A model generated the notes under the pieces. That model saw only the letters and a list, made by a program, of their open reading frames with translations. It ran no database searches and had not been told where the DNA came from. From NCBI GenBank assembly GCA_044506885.1, contig JBIQKC010000011.1:1-64000 (forward strand): 64,000 nt of DNA. The letters are read 5' to 3'. Each line of letters opens with the position of its first letter. Position 1 is the first letter of the stretch. Source of the DNA: Croceibacterium_A sp044506885 (GTDB lineage: Bacteria; Pseudomonadota; Alphaproteobacteria; Sphingomonadales; Sphingomonadaceae). A program made the translations under genes and the position numbers. Positions 26,769 to 35,569 of the stretch are shown here, in pieces.

Positions 26769-28226
26769 CTATTTCGGCCAAGGTGGCGCGGGGCGGTAGT
26801 TCATCGTTGCGATCGTGCCGTCCGGAGCGAGCCGGATGGTGTAGACCGCGGCTCCGTTGGCGAACTCGGCGCGATAGGAGTCGAAATCCAGCAGCGTGAC
26901 TTCCGTGAAGGTCAGCGAGCGTAGCGGCCCGAGGTCCTGGTAGATCTGCTGGAGCTGCGGGAGCATGGCGCGCGTCGCATCGGCGCCCAGCGCCGACATC
27001 GTCGAGTAATCGGGCGTTCCGGCCGCGATGTCCGAAATGAACTTGCGCAAGGCGGCCTCGGAGCCCGGCTGCGGCGTGGTGCGCGGCACGGGCGGCTCTT
27101 CAGATGTCAGCGCGGCGATGATCCGCCGTTCGACGACGCCACCCGACAACGCCTCGCTGTTCGAGATCACCGCGACGCGCAAGCCGCTGTCGGGTAGCCA
27201 GCTCAGGACGCCGCCGAAGCCGTTTATGCCGCCGCCGTGCGTGATCACGCGCTGACCGTCTCGACGATCGACCATCAGCCCGAACCCGTAGAGCGCAGTG
27301 CTCTGCTCCATCTGCACCGGCGAGGCGATCATCTGCTCGAACGAGGCGGGGCGGATCACACGCCCGTTAGTCAGGGCGATTTGCCAGCGCACCAGGTCGC
27401 CAGCGCTCGAGACCAGCGCTCCGCCCGCGCCGGGCGTATTCATGCTGATCGCCGGGTCGTTGGAATGCGAGCCCGTATTCGGGTCGAAGGAATAGCCCTG
27501 CGCCCGGTGGGGAATGATCGCGCTTTCCGAGCCGTAACGCGTGTGGGTCAGGCCGAGCGGCGTGAAGAACTCGTCCTGCATGAACGCGGCGTAGGGCCGG
27601 CCGCTCGCCTTGGCGATGATCATCCCCAGCAGGTAGTAGTTGGTGTTCGAATAGCGCCAGCCCGCCCCCGGCTCGAAGTCGAACGGCTTGCCGGACACCA
27701 GTTGCAGAAGCTCGGTGTCGCTCACGTCGATCAGCGACAATCTCCCGAAGAAGCCGGGCTGCATCGTATATTCAGGGATTCCCGAAGTGTGGTTGAGCAT
27801 CTGGCGGATCGTCACCACGCGGCGGCCGGTGTCGAACTCGGGCACGTATCGGCTCAGCGGATCGTCGAGGCCAAGCTCGCCCTGCTCGGCAAGCTTGAGG
27901 ATCGCCGCAGCGGTGAACTGCTTGGTCATCGAACCGATGCGGAAGATCGTGCTCGCATCGACCGGCGCGTTCCACTCGAGGTCGGCGATGCCGTAGCCGC
28001 GATCCACGATCAGGCGGTCGCCGCGCGCCACCGCGACCGACAGCCCGACGAACTCAGGGTGGGTCGCGATTTCGTCGATCACCGCGCCGACGCGGCGCTC
28101 TACCTCGATGTCGCCGAGCTTCGCGAAGGCTTGCGCCTCAGGCCCGGCGCCTTCCTGCGCTTGCGTTTGCGTGGCGGCGACGACCAAGGCCGGCGCCAGC
28201 ATCGCAAGGAATGCCCGACTGATCAT
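26769..28226 (-). CDS. Class C beta-lactamase-like serine hydrolase
   Basis: A 485-residue exported hydrolase of the AmpC/esterase/DD-peptidase group. Signal peptide 1-23; catalytic Ser99-Met-Thr-Lys102, Tyr192-Ser-Asn194 and His330-Gly-Gly are all intact, and an additional C-terminal domain follows (about 385-485), as in many peptide or ester hydrolases of this family. The HGG in place of KTG is typical of esterases and peptidases rather than true AmpC enzymes. The start overlaps the TAA of the BlaR1-like gene by one base, so translation is coupled. Confidence 0.9.
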   Translation of the reverse strand: MISRAFLAMLAPALVVAATQTQAQEGAGPEAQAFAKLGDIEVERRVGAVIDEIATHPEFVGLSVAVARGDRLIVDRGYGIADLEWNAPVDASTIFRIGSMTKQFTAAAILKLAEQGELGLDDPLSRYVPEFDTGRRVVTIRQMLNHTSGIPEYTMQPGFFGRLSLIDVSDTELLQLVSGKPFDFEPGAGWRYSNTNYYLLGMIIAKASGRPYAAFMQDEFFTPLGLTHTRYGSESAIIPHRAQGYSFDPNTGSHSNDPAISMNTPGAGGALVSSAGDLVRWQIALTNGRVIRPASFEQMIASPVQMEQSTALYGFGLMVDRRDGQRVITHGGGINGFGGVLSWLPDSGLRVAVISNSEALSGGVVERRIIAALTSEEPPVPRTTPQPGSEAALRKFISDIAAGTPDYSTMSALGADATRAMLPQLQQIYQDLGPLRSLTFTEVTLLDFDSYRAEFANGAAVYTIRLAPDGTIATMNYRPAPPWPK

Positions 28227-29398
28227 TACTCTCTCCCGTCTTGCAACGGCCTATCCGCTGTCGCCGATCCGGCCGGGATCCGGCGCTGCTCTGCCGAGGC
28301 CCCGGATTGCGCCTCGGCATCGTCGGCCGGAGCCGCGACTGCGCTCGGTCCGCGCTCCGGGACGCGAAGCTCAAACGTCACCGCTTCCTGCGCAGAGACC
28401 GAGGCTGCGAGCGCCGTATCGGTGAACTGCAAGGTCATCAGCGGCGTCGTCAGGGCGGCCGCGCCGACGGCCATGGCTGCGGTCCAGCGGGCGCCGCCGG
28501 CCGACCGGTTCAAGCCGCGGTCGAGCACCCTCCGGACACGCTGGGCGAGCGAGCTTCGCGCTGGCGCGACGCCATGGGTTCCGGGCAGCAGGCCGTTGCT
28601 TTGCAGACGGGCGGCGCTGACCAGCAAGCGCGCATATGCCGTGTCCTCGACGTCCGCGGCAAGCACTGCGTCGTCGGCCGCTTCCTCGCGCAGTTGGTGC
28701 GCCTCTCGCGCCAACTGCCAGGCAAAAGGATTGAACCAGAACAACGCCACGCTCACGCGGGCCAGCACCAGCTTGGCCCAGTCCGCCCGCGCGACGTGCG
28801 CCAGTTCGTGCGCAATGATGGCGTCCGCGTCTGGGCGCGCCGCGACGGCATCCGTGTTGAGCAGGATCTTGGGTTGCAGCACTCCCCAGCTTACCGGAGA
28901 GGCGATCTCGCGGCTGGCCAGCAATGCAGTGCTCTTTGTCAATCCGATCCGCCGCCGGGCCCGGGTCAGCGCCTGGAGCCAGTGATCGTCGGTTACGGCG
29001 CGAGCTCGCGCCGTCAGCAGCACCAGCCGCAGCAACGCCAGCAGCGTGCGGGCGATGAGGAACAGCGCGAGCGCGGCATAGGCCAGGACCAGCCAGTCCA
29101 CCACCCCCACCTGCGCCCAGCCAGGCTCCGCAACAGGGGCGCGGGATGCCGGCGCGAAAGGCGCGATCCACGCGGCGCCGGAGTTTGCCGTCGCGGCCTC
29201 GGCCAGGAGGGAAGCGTAGGAGGTCGTCACCTCCATCGGCGGAAACAGCACCGATCCGAGCGGCAGCGCAGCAAGCGCCGCCAAGCCGAGATGCGCGATC
29301 CAGCTCCGATCCGAAGCCGAGCGGCCGCGCATGAGCCGCAGCGCCAGCAGGGTTCCGCCGGCAATCACGACCGACTTCGCGGCCAAGAGAACGATCAT
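28226..29398 (-). CDS. BlaR1-like M56 membrane metalloprotease without sensor domain
   Basis: A 390-residue protein with membrane segments at about 5-22, 35-52, 100-130 and about 310-330, and the M56 zinc motif HELAH (197-201) with the second helix REEAADDAVL. In BlaR1/MecR1 such a protease transmits a beta-lactam signal by cutting BlaI. Classical BlaR1 is nearly 600 residues with a C-terminal penicillin-binding sensor; here the chain ends after a short disordered tail and no Ser-x-x-Lys domain follows. The signal is therefore unknown. It overlaps blaI by ATGA. Confidence 0.92.
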   Translation of the reverse strand: MIVLLAAKSVVIAGGTLLALRLMRGRSASDRSWIAHLGLAALAALPLGSVLFPPMEVTTSYASLLAEAATANSGAAWIAPFAPASRAPVAEPGWAQVGVVDWLVLAYAALALFLIARTLLALLRLVLLTARARAVTDDHWLQALTRARRRIGLTKSTALLASREIASPVSWGVLQPKILLNTDAVAARPDADAIIAHELAHVARADWAKLVLARVSVALFWFNPFAWQLAREAHQLREEAADDAVLAADVEDTAYARLLVSAARLQSNGLLPGTHGVAPARSSLAQRVRRVLDRGLNRSAGGARWTAAMAVGAAALTTPLMTLQFTDTALAASVSAQEAVTFELRVPERGPSAVAAPADDAEAQSGASAEQRRIPAGSATADRPLQDGRE

Positions 29399-29784
29399 CG
29401 CCTGGCCCCCTTCCGTCCGGCGGCGCGGGCCTGGGCGATCAATGCTTCAAGCTCGTCGAGCTCGGCCTCGTCGAGCCGTTCGGACATGCCGAGCAGCGCT
29501 GTCGCGGCGCCCGCGGGGGAGCCGCGGAAGAAAACCCGCACCAGATCCTTGAGCGCGGTCTTGCGCGCCTGGCTGTCGGGCACGGCAGGTCGGTAGAGAT
29601 GGCCTTTCGCGCTGTCGGTGCGGCGAACGAAGCCCTTGCGCTCCAGCCGGCTGAGCATCGTCCGCACGGCCGAGCCGCTGGGCTGCCCGGGTAGCGCTTC
29701 GGAGATCTCCGCCACGGTCAGGTCGCCCCGCTCGTAGAGCAGGTCGACGATCTCGCGTTCGCGCGGCGGCAACTTCTTCAACAT
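29395..29784 (-). CDS. blaI: BlaI/MecI-family transcriptional repressor
   Basis: A 129-residue winged-helix repressor. N-terminal domain: LPPREREIVDLLYERGDLTVAEISEAL, then recognition region SGSAVRTMLSRLERKGFVRR and wing KGHLYRP; C-terminal dimerisation helices follow with FFRGSPAGAATALL. In this family a partner M56 protease cleaves the repressor to lift repression. A perfect BlaI-type operator lies 18-47 bp upstream. It is first in an operon with the BlaR1-like protease and two serine hydrolases. The symbol denotes family membership, not proven lactam response. Confidence 0.93.
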   Translation of the reverse strand: MLKKLPPREREIVDLLYERGDLTVAEISEALPGQPSGSAVRTMLSRLERKGFVRRTDSAKGHLYRPAVPDSQARKTALKDLVRVFFRGSPAGAATALLGMSERLDEAELDELEALIAQARAAGRKGARR

Positions 29785-29801
29785 CCGCCCCTGCCTTCTC
29801 T

Positions 29802-29831
29802 GCTACATTTGTAGCGTGCCACAAATGTAGC
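29802..29831. promoter_or_regulatory. BlaI-type operator upstream of blaI
   Basis: GCTACATTTGT (29802-29812) and ACAAATGTAGC (29821-29831) form a perfect 11-base inverted repeat with an 8-base spacer, each half carrying the TACA/TGTA motif of BlaI/MecI operators. Each half is also a partial palindrome (CTACATTTGTAG). It ends 18 bp from the blaI start codon, and TACAAAT on the minus strand could be the -10, so repressor binding would block transcription and give autoregulation. Confidence 0.85.
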
Positions 29832-30071
29832 GCATCTGCAATGGGGATCCGGCGCGACGTCCCGGACTGCGCAGTGACTGCTACCGGTTGGCGGGTGCGG
29901 CTAGTTTGGGTGACTCAGATAGGGCGCAAAGCTGCCGGTATTGTGGAGTTTCCAATCATTACACGACGATCGCTCAGTTCTCATCTTCGTCATCGTGGGT
30001 GCGCCATATCGCGGGAGGCCTGGGAATCGGCCGGTTCGACCGTGAATTCTCCCGACGGGGGGAAGGCTTCG

Positions 30072-30225
30072 GGTAGTGGGTCAGTTTCAATTCTCGTTCG
30101 TCATTGCGAGGAGCGAAGTGACGAAGCAATCCAGAGCGGCGGGGCAATACGCTCTGGATTGCTTCCCCCGGCTCAAGGCCGGGGTCGCAATGACGAGGGG
30201 ATGGAGTTCAAACCGACCCACTACC
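30072..30225. mobile_element. Possible decayed mobile element with 11-bp inverted repeats
   Basis: GGTAGTGGGTC at 30072-30082 and GACCCACTACC at 30215-30225 are perfect inverse copies, and the flanking AGTTTCAATTC / GAGTTCAAACC extends the match imperfectly inward. Between them lies the 97-bp palindrome listed separately. No transposase frame is intact; the 62-codon frame just before (29888-30076) ends near the left repeat and may be a relic. Identity with a known element is not established. Confidence 0.3.
30099..30195. repeat. CGTCATTGCGA palindromic repeat element
   Basis: CGTCATTGCGA (30099-30109) pairs with TCGCAATGACG (30185-30195), and GAAGCAATCCAGAGC pairs with GCTCTGGATTGCTTC around a short loop. 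This layout, a GTCATTGCGAG..GAAGCAATCCAGAG element, is a familiar dispersed bacterial intergenic repeat. It is probably non-autonomous. Confidence 0.75.
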
Positions 30226-30427
30226 AGGCTTCCGCCAATGTTGACCGATGGTGGAAAGCTGTCATCAGGCTTTCCCCACCGTGACGATAGGTTTCGACCC
30301 GTCGTGGATATTTTCAGGTTCCAGCCGCTTGACGCGACATGACTCTCGGTCAGGATGGCCGACGACGGTGCGCCGCATGAAGCATGGCCGATGCGGTTCG
30401 CAAGTTCGGCGGAAGGAAGGAGTAACG

Positions 30428-30769
30428 ATGGCCTTGAAGCATGTGACGTCGGGTGAGGTGGCGCATCTTGTCAGCATCGATGATCCGACGGCCCGGACGA
30501 TTGCGCTTGTCCGGACAAGTTCGTTCGAAGCGATTCATCTTGTCGTGAGAGCGGGAGAATCTCTCCCGGTCCATAAGGTCGACGGGTCCATCACCCTTCA
30601 TTGCCTGCAGGGGCATGTCGCTTTTGAAGGCGGTGGGTCCGGCGACTTGCGCGCCGGAGACTGGATCTATCTGGAGCCGGGGACGCCGCACGCCGTGCGC
30701 GGGATTGCCGATAGCGCGCTGCTGCTGACAATCCTGTTCGATGCGCCCGCTTTTCCCGCCGGCGCCTGA
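30428..30769 (+). CDS. Cupin-domain protein
   Basis: A 113-residue single-domain cupin: VVRAGESLPVHKVDGSITLHCLQGHVAFE (first motif, with His in VHKVDG and Glu lacking in the usual place) and GDWIYLEPGTPHAVRGIADSALLLTIL (second motif with His). The metal set is partly degenerate, so a sensing or structural role is possible. A good AAGGAGT precedes the ATG. It lies 54 bp upstream of the nitric oxide reductase gene and is probably cotranscribed; small cupins near nitrogen-oxide genes are known. Confidence 0.85.
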   Translation: MALKHVTSGEVAHLVSIDDPTARTIALVRTSSFEAIHLVVRAGESLPVHKVDGSITLHCLQGHVAFEGGGSGDLRAGDWIYLEPGTPHAVRGIADSALLLTILFDAPAFPAGA

Positions 30770-30823
30770 ACCGTCATCCGTTTCGTAACCGGCCGAGCGG
30801 CCTGACCGGCAAGGGAAGTATCC

Positions 30824-33067
30824 GTGGGCGAATATCGCAAGCTGTGGTGGACGCTGATCGCGGTCATCGTCGTCACGTTCGGCATATTGGGATTCTACGG
30901 CGCCGAATTCTATCGCAAGCCGCCGCCCATTCCGGCGCAGGTCGTATCGGCCAGCGGCGCCGTGCTGATGACCCGCGACGACATCCTCGACGGGCAGACC
31001 GCATGGCAGAGCACCGGCGGCATGCAGGTGGGCTCGATCTGGGGGCACGGCGCCTACCAGGCGCCCGACTGGTCGGCGGACTGGCTGCACCGTGAACTGA
31101 CCACCTGGCTCGAGCTTACCGCACGCGAGACCGCCGGCGCATCGTTCCGCACCCTTCCCCCCGAAGAGCAGGCGAAGCTCAGATACTGGCTGGAGCAGGA
31201 ATATCGCCAGAATACATACGATCCGGATACCGGCGTCCTGACGGTTTCCGATCGGCGGGCGAATGCGATGGACGTGGTCGCCGGCTATTATCAGCGCCTC
31301 TACGGCGATGATCCGGCGCTGCGAGAACGACGCGACAATTACGCGATGAAGGAAAACACGCTGCCCAGTGCGGAGCGGCGCGAAGACCTGACCCGCTTCT
31401 TCTTCTGGACCGCCTGGGCCACCGCCACGGAGCGGCCCGGCACGACGGCCACCTACACCAACAACTGGCCGCCCGAACCGCTGATCGGCAATCATCCCAC
31501 TGCCGAAAACATCATGTGGTCGCTGGCCTGCGTCATCATCCTGATCGCCGGCGTGGGCGGTCTGATCTGGGGCTGGGCGTTCCTGCGTCGGCATGAGCCC
31601 GACCCGAAGGCGCCGGCGGACGATCCGGTCCTCGCCGTCGGATTGACGCCATCGCAAATGGCGGTCGGGAAGTATCTGTTCGTCGTGATGGCGCTGTTCG
31701 TGGCCCAGGTGTTCTTGGGCGGCCTTACCGCCCACTACACGATCGAGGGCCAGGGTTTCTACGGCCTCGACCTGTCATGGCTGCCCTATTCGCTCAGCCG
31801 CACGTGGCATGTGCAGAGCGCCATCTTCTGGATCGCCACCGCCTTTCTGGCGGCCGGCCTGTTTTTCGCGCCGCTCATCAACGGCGGCAGGGATCCTGAA
31901 TATCAGGCGCTTGGCGTCCATATTCTGTTCGGGGCGTTGCTGATCGTGGTCGTCGGCTCCTATGCCGGCAATTTCTTCGCCATCGCGCAGACGATGCCGC
32001 CCGAATGGAACTTCTGGCTGGGCCATCAGGGCTATGAATATCTCGATCTCGGCCGGCTGTGGCAGATCGCGCTGTTCGTCGGCATTCTGTTCTGGCTGCT
32101 GCTGATGTTGCGCGCCATGATCCCGGCGATGCGCGGAGACGGCGACAAGAACCTCGTCGCATTGTTATGCCTGTCGGTCGTCGCCATCGGGCTATTCTAC
32201 GGTTCCGGCCTGTTTTATGGCGAACGCACGCACATCACCATCATGGAATACTGGCGCTGGTGGGTGGTGCATCTATGGGTCGAGGGCATTTTCGAGGTCT
32301 TCGCCACCACCGCTCTGGCGTTCATCTTCTCGTCCATGGGGCTGGTCTCGCGCCGCGTCGCCACGGCGGCGGCGCTGGCCTCCGCGTCCCTGTTCTTGGT
32401 CGGCGGCGTGCCCGGCACTTTCCATCACCTGTATTTTTCCGGCACGACGACGCCGGTGATGGCGGTTGGCGCGGCGTTCAGCGCGCTCGAGGTCGTGCCG
32501 CTCATCGTGCTCGGCTACGAGGCGTGGGAGCATTGGAGCTACAAGGACCGGGCGCCGTGGATGCAGCGGGTGAAGTGGCCTCTGATGTGCTTCGTCGCGG
32601 TCGCGTTCTGGAACATGCTGGGCGCCGGCGTCTTCGGCTTCATGATCAACACGCCGGTGGCGCTGTTCTACCTGCAAGGACTCAATACGACCGCGGTGCA
32701 CGCCCATGCCGCCCTGTTCGGCGTCTATGGCTTCCTGTCGCTCGGCTTTGTGCTGTTGATCCTGCGCTATCTGCGCCCCGACATCGCGTTCAGCGAAAAG
32801 CTGATGAGAACCGGCTTCTGGAGCCTCAACGCCGGCCTGGTGCTGATGATCTTCACCAGCCTGCTTCCGGTCGGGCTGTTTCAGTTCCAGGCAAGCACCA
32901 GCGTCGGCATGTGGTACGCGCGCAGCGATACCTTCCTCCAGCAGCCCTTCCTCGAAACCCTGCGCTGGATTCGCACCTTCGGCGATGTCGTGTTCATCGT
33001 GGGCGCCGTGGCGGTGGCCTGGCAGGTCGTGATTCTGGGGCTCTGGCGCAAGGGCGCAAGCGTATGA
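30824..33067 (+). CDS. norB: Quinol-dependent nitric oxide reductase (qNor)
   Basis: A 747-residue membrane enzyme that reduces 2 NO to N2O with quinol. The long N-terminal extension (about 30-225, between the first and second helices) is the NorC-like domain without heme c that marks the single-subunit qNor/NorZ form. Heme and FeB ligands are present: His329, His483 with Glu487 (HLWVEGIFE), His534-His535 and His626/His628 (VHAHAALFG). About 14 helices are expected. The start is GTG with GGGAAG upstream. No nitrite or nitrous oxide reductase gene is nearby, so NO detoxification is more likely than full denitrification. Confidence 0.95.
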   Translation: MGEYRKLWWTLIAVIVVTFGILGFYGAEFYRKPPPIPAQVVSASGAVLMTRDDILDGQTAWQSTGGMQVGSIWGHGAYQAPDWSADWLHRELTTWLELTARETAGASFRTLPPEEQAKLRYWLEQEYRQNTYDPDTGVLTVSDRRANAMDVVAGYYQRLYGDDPALRERRDNYAMKENTLPSAERREDLTRFFFWTAWATATERPGTTATYTNNWPPEPLIGNHPTAENIMWSLACVIILIAGVGGLIWGWAFLRRHEPDPKAPADDPVLAVGLTPSQMAVGKYLFVVMALFVAQVFLGGLTAHYTIEGQGFYGLDLSWLPYSLSRTWHVQSAIFWIATAFLAAGLFFAPLINGGRDPEYQALGVHILFGALLIVVVGSYAGNFFAIAQTMPPEWNFWLGHQGYEYLDLGRLWQIALFVGILFWLLLMLRAMIPAMRGDGDKNLVALLCLSVVAIGLFYGSGLFYGERTHITIMEYWRWWVVHLWVEGIFEVFATTALAFIFSSMGLVSRRVATAAALASASLFLVGGVPGTFHHLYFSGTTTPVMAVGAAFSALEVVPLIVLGYEAWEHWSYKDRAPWMQRVKWPLMCFVAVAFWNMLGAGVFGFMINTPVALFYLQGLNTTAVHAHAALFGVYGFLSLGFVLLILRYLRPDIAFSEKLMRTGFWSLNAGLVLMIFTSLLPVGLFQFQASTSVGMWYARSDTFLQQPFLETLRWIRTFGDVVFIVGAVAVAWQVVILGLWRKGASV

Positions 33068-33128
33068 CGGGTGGATGGACGGCCCGCGGCTTGCGGGGTC
33101 GGTGAATTGCGCGCGGAACGCGCGTATA

Positions 33129-34346
33129 TCAGTCCCACCCGCGGTCGAGGAAGCGCAGCGCGCAGCCGGCGAGGATCGCCGCGCCGCGGGGCAGCGCGGC
33201 TTCGTCGACGACCATCCGGCTCGAATGGATGCCGGGGCAGCCGGCCCAGTTGCTGTCTTCGCCGGCGACGCCGAGGAAGGCCATCGCGCCGGGGACCTTT
33301 TCCAGCACGTATGAGAAATCCTCCGCGCCCATGATCGGGTCGGCGAGGCGCTCGAACGCGCCTCCGGGCAGCTCGCAGGCAACGGCTTCGGCAAGCGCGA
33401 CCGCGCGCGGGTCGTTGATCGTCGGGGGAAAGCCCTCGGTGATGGTGACTTCGGCCGAGCATTCGTGCGCGGCGGCGATGCCCTGGGCGAGCACGCGCAG
33501 CGCTTCGCGCACTTCCATGCGGCGCTCGATCGACAGCGTACGGATCGTGCCGCGCAACAAGGCGCGATCGGGAATCACGTTGTGCGCGCTGCCCGCCTCG
33601 AGTTGCGTCACCGTCACCACCGTGGCCTCGGCGGCGCTGAAGCGGCGGGTGACGAGGGCCTGGATCGCGCCGACGATCTCGCACGCCACCGGAACCGGAT
33701 CGCGTGTCTGGTGCGGCATCGAGGCGTGGCCGCCGCGGCCCGTGACGGCGATTTCCAGCATGTCGGCCGCCGCCAGCAGCGCTCCCTCCCGGCTGGCGAG
33801 CACGCCGTGGCGGTAGTTGGGCATGATGTGGAGAGCGAATGCCGCGTCGGGCAAGCGACCGTCGTCGCCCGCCAGCAGCCCGTCCTCGATCATGAACCGC
33901 GCCCCGTGGAAGCCTTCCTCGCCGGGCTGGAACATGAACCGCACCTCGCCGGCCAGCCGCTCGCGCCGCTCGGCGAGCAGCCGCGCCGCGCCTGCGAGCA
34001 TGGCGGTATGGGTGTCGTGCCCGCAGGCGTGCATCCGGCCAGGAATGGCGGAGGCGAAGTCGAGCCCGGTTTCTTCGGCCATCGGCAAGGCGTCCATGTC
34101 GCCGCGCAGCAGCACTGCTTCCCGCCCTTCCGCGCCCGGCGCGCCGCCGCGCAGTGTCGCCACGGCGCCGGTGCACGAAGTCCCCTGCCGCCACTCGAGC
34201 GGCAGATCCGCCAGCTCGGCGCGGACTTTCGCCAGCGTCAGCGGCGTTTCCAGACCGAGTTCGGGTTCGGCATGGATCGCGCGGCGGAGCGCGGTGATGC
34301 GCGGGGCGATGCCGCGAGCCTGTTCGAGAACGTCTTCGGTGAGCAT
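33129..34346 (-). CDS. M20 family amidohydrolase (hippurate hydrolase-like)
   Basis: A 405-residue M20D metal-dependent amidohydrolase, of the group that cleaves N-acyl amino acids or peptides (hippurate, IAA-amino acid and N-acetyl-diaminopimelate hydrolases). Metal and catalytic residues: MHACGHDTHTAML (Cys108 with His106 and His110), PGEEGFHGA (Glu143, Glu144), HIMPN, and the C-terminal GAEDFSYVLEKVPG and GIHSSRMVVDE. The dimerisation domain is inserted at about residues 185-300. No signal peptide. Substrate unknown. The aminotransferase gene lies 44 bp upstream on the same strand. Confidence 0.92.
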   Translation of the reverse strand: MLTEDVLEQARGIAPRITALRRAIHAEPELGLETPLTLAKVRAELADLPLEWRQGTSCTGAVATLRGGAPGAEGREAVLLRGDMDALPMAEETGLDFASAIPGRMHACGHDTHTAMLAGAARLLAERRERLAGEVRFMFQPGEEGFHGARFMIEDGLLAGDDGRLPDAAFALHIMPNYRHGVLASREGALLAAADMLEIAVTGRGGHASMPHQTRDPVPVACEIVGAIQALVTRRFSAAEATVVTVTQLEAGSAHNVIPDRALLRGTIRTLSIERRMEVREALRVLAQGIAAAHECSAEVTITEGFPPTINDPRAVALAEAVACELPGGAFERLADPIMGAEDFSYVLEKVPGAMAFLGVAGEDSNWAGCPGIHSSRMVVDEAALPRGAAILAGCALRFLDRGWD

Positions 34347-34390
34347 GGAGCGGTTCTAGGACCAGGACTCATGACCGGCAACGGCAGGAT

Positions 34391-35569
34391 TCAGGCGAGC
34401 GCGGCGGCGATTCGCCGCATTGCCTCCTCCAGCACCGCTTCGTCCGCGGCGAAGCTGATGCGGAAGCCGTTGCGCCCGCCGAAGGCGCTGGCGGCGACCA
34501 CCGCCACGCCGTGGTCGAGCAGGTGCAGCGCCAGCTTGCCGTCGTCGTTGCCGAACCGGGCCATCAGCGGCGTGGCGTCGACGAAACAATAGAAGGCTCC
34601 ATCGGGCGTCGGCGTCGAGAGGCCGGGAACCGCGTTGACTGCGGCGACGACCAGGTCGCGCCGCTTGCGGAAGCGTTCGCGCCACTGGCCAAGAAAATCC
34701 TGCGGCCCCTCGAACGCGGCGACGGCCGCCGCCTGGCTCACCGCGGCGGGGTTGCCGCTGGCGTTGGATTGCAACCGCCCCATCGCCTCGATCAGCCATT
34801 CCGGACCGGTGGCGACGCCGATGCGGAAGCCGGTCATCGCGTGGCTCTTGCTGACGCCTGAAACGGTGCAGACGCGATCCGCCAGATCCGGGCACAGCGC
34901 CGCCAGCGTGGCGTGCGGTTCCGCCGAATAGTTGAGCGGCGCGTAGATGTCGTCGGACAGCACCATGACTTGCGGGTGACGGCGGAGCACCTCGGCGATC
35001 CCGCGCAGCATCGCTTCGGGATAGACCGCGCCGGTCGGGTTGCCGGGGCTGTTGAGCAGCAACCAGTTGGTGCGCGGGGTGATGAGAGCTTCGAAATCGC
35101 CCGGATCGAAGCGGAAGCCGTGGTGCGGCTGGGTGATCAGCGGCACGACCTTGCCCCCGGCGAAGCGCACCATCTGCGGATAGCTGACCCACCACGGGCT
35201 GGGCGCGATCACTTCGTCGCCTTCACTTACCGTGGCCGCCAGCGCTTCGAAGATCGCCTGCTTGCCCCCGGCGGTGACGATCACGTTCTCGGGTGCGCAG
35301 TCGATGCCGAGATCGCGGCGGAAGTGCAGCGCGGCGGCCTGCTTCAGCCGCAGCGTGCCGGTGACCGGGGTGTATTTTGTCGCGCCGGCGTCGAGCGCGG
35401 CCTTGGCCGCTTCGATCACGTGCGGCGGGGTGGCGAAATCGGGTTCGCCGACCGACAGCGAGACGATGTCGCGCCCGGCTTCGCGCAGCGCGGTGGCGCG
35501 GTCGGTCATAGCGGTGGTCGGCGATGCGGCGATGCGGCGCAGCGCCTGGCTGAGATGCGCGTAGCTCAT
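34391..35569 (-). CDS. Class I pyridoxal-phosphate aminotransferase (aspartate-type)
   Basis: A 392-residue fold-type I aminotransferase. Visible: SVGEPDFATPPHVIEAAKAAL (N-terminal substrate region), TAGGKQAIFEAL (phosphate site), NSPGNPTG (174-181), DDIYAPLNY, and the PLP lysine Lys241 in VSGVSKSHAMTGFRIG. Resembles prokaryotic aspartate aminotransferases of subgroup I-gamma or ArAT-like enzymes; exact amino-acid range is unknown. The ATG overlaps the PabB-PabC stop by ATGA, so the two are translated together. Confidence 0.93.
   Translation of the reverse strand: MSYAHLSQALRRIAASPTTAMTDRATALREAGRDIVSLSVGEPDFATPPHVIEAAKAALDAGATKYTPVTGTLRLKQAAALHFRRDLGIDCAPENVIVTAGGKQAIFEALAATVSEGDEVIAPSPWWVSYPQMVRFAGGKVVPLITQPHHGFRFDPGDFEALITPRTNWLLLNSPGNPTGAVYPEAMLRGIAEVLRRHPQVMVLSDDIYAPLNYSAEPHATLAALCPDLADRVCTVSGVSKSHAMTGFRIGVATGPEWLIEAMGRLQSNASGNPAAVSQAAAVAAFEGPQDFLGQWRERFRKRRDLVVAAVNAVPGLSTPTPDGAFYCFVDATPLMARFGNDDGKLALHLLDHGVAVVAASAFGGRNGFRISFAADEAVLEEAMRRIAAALA

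Larger units (their letters stand above)
29832..30427. other. Gene-free region between blaI and the cupin gene
   Basis: Nearly 600 bp without a convincing gene. It holds nested inverted repeats (see separate entries) and short open frames of poor coding quality. The promoter of the cupin/nitric oxide reductase genes probably lies in the last 150 bp. No TTGAT-N4-ATCAA (FNR/NNR) box was seen there. Confidence 0.6.

Noticed and set aside
29888..30076. A 62-codon open frame before the nested repeats
   Set aside because: No good ribosome-binding site, no known family; treated as a possible relic rather than a gene.
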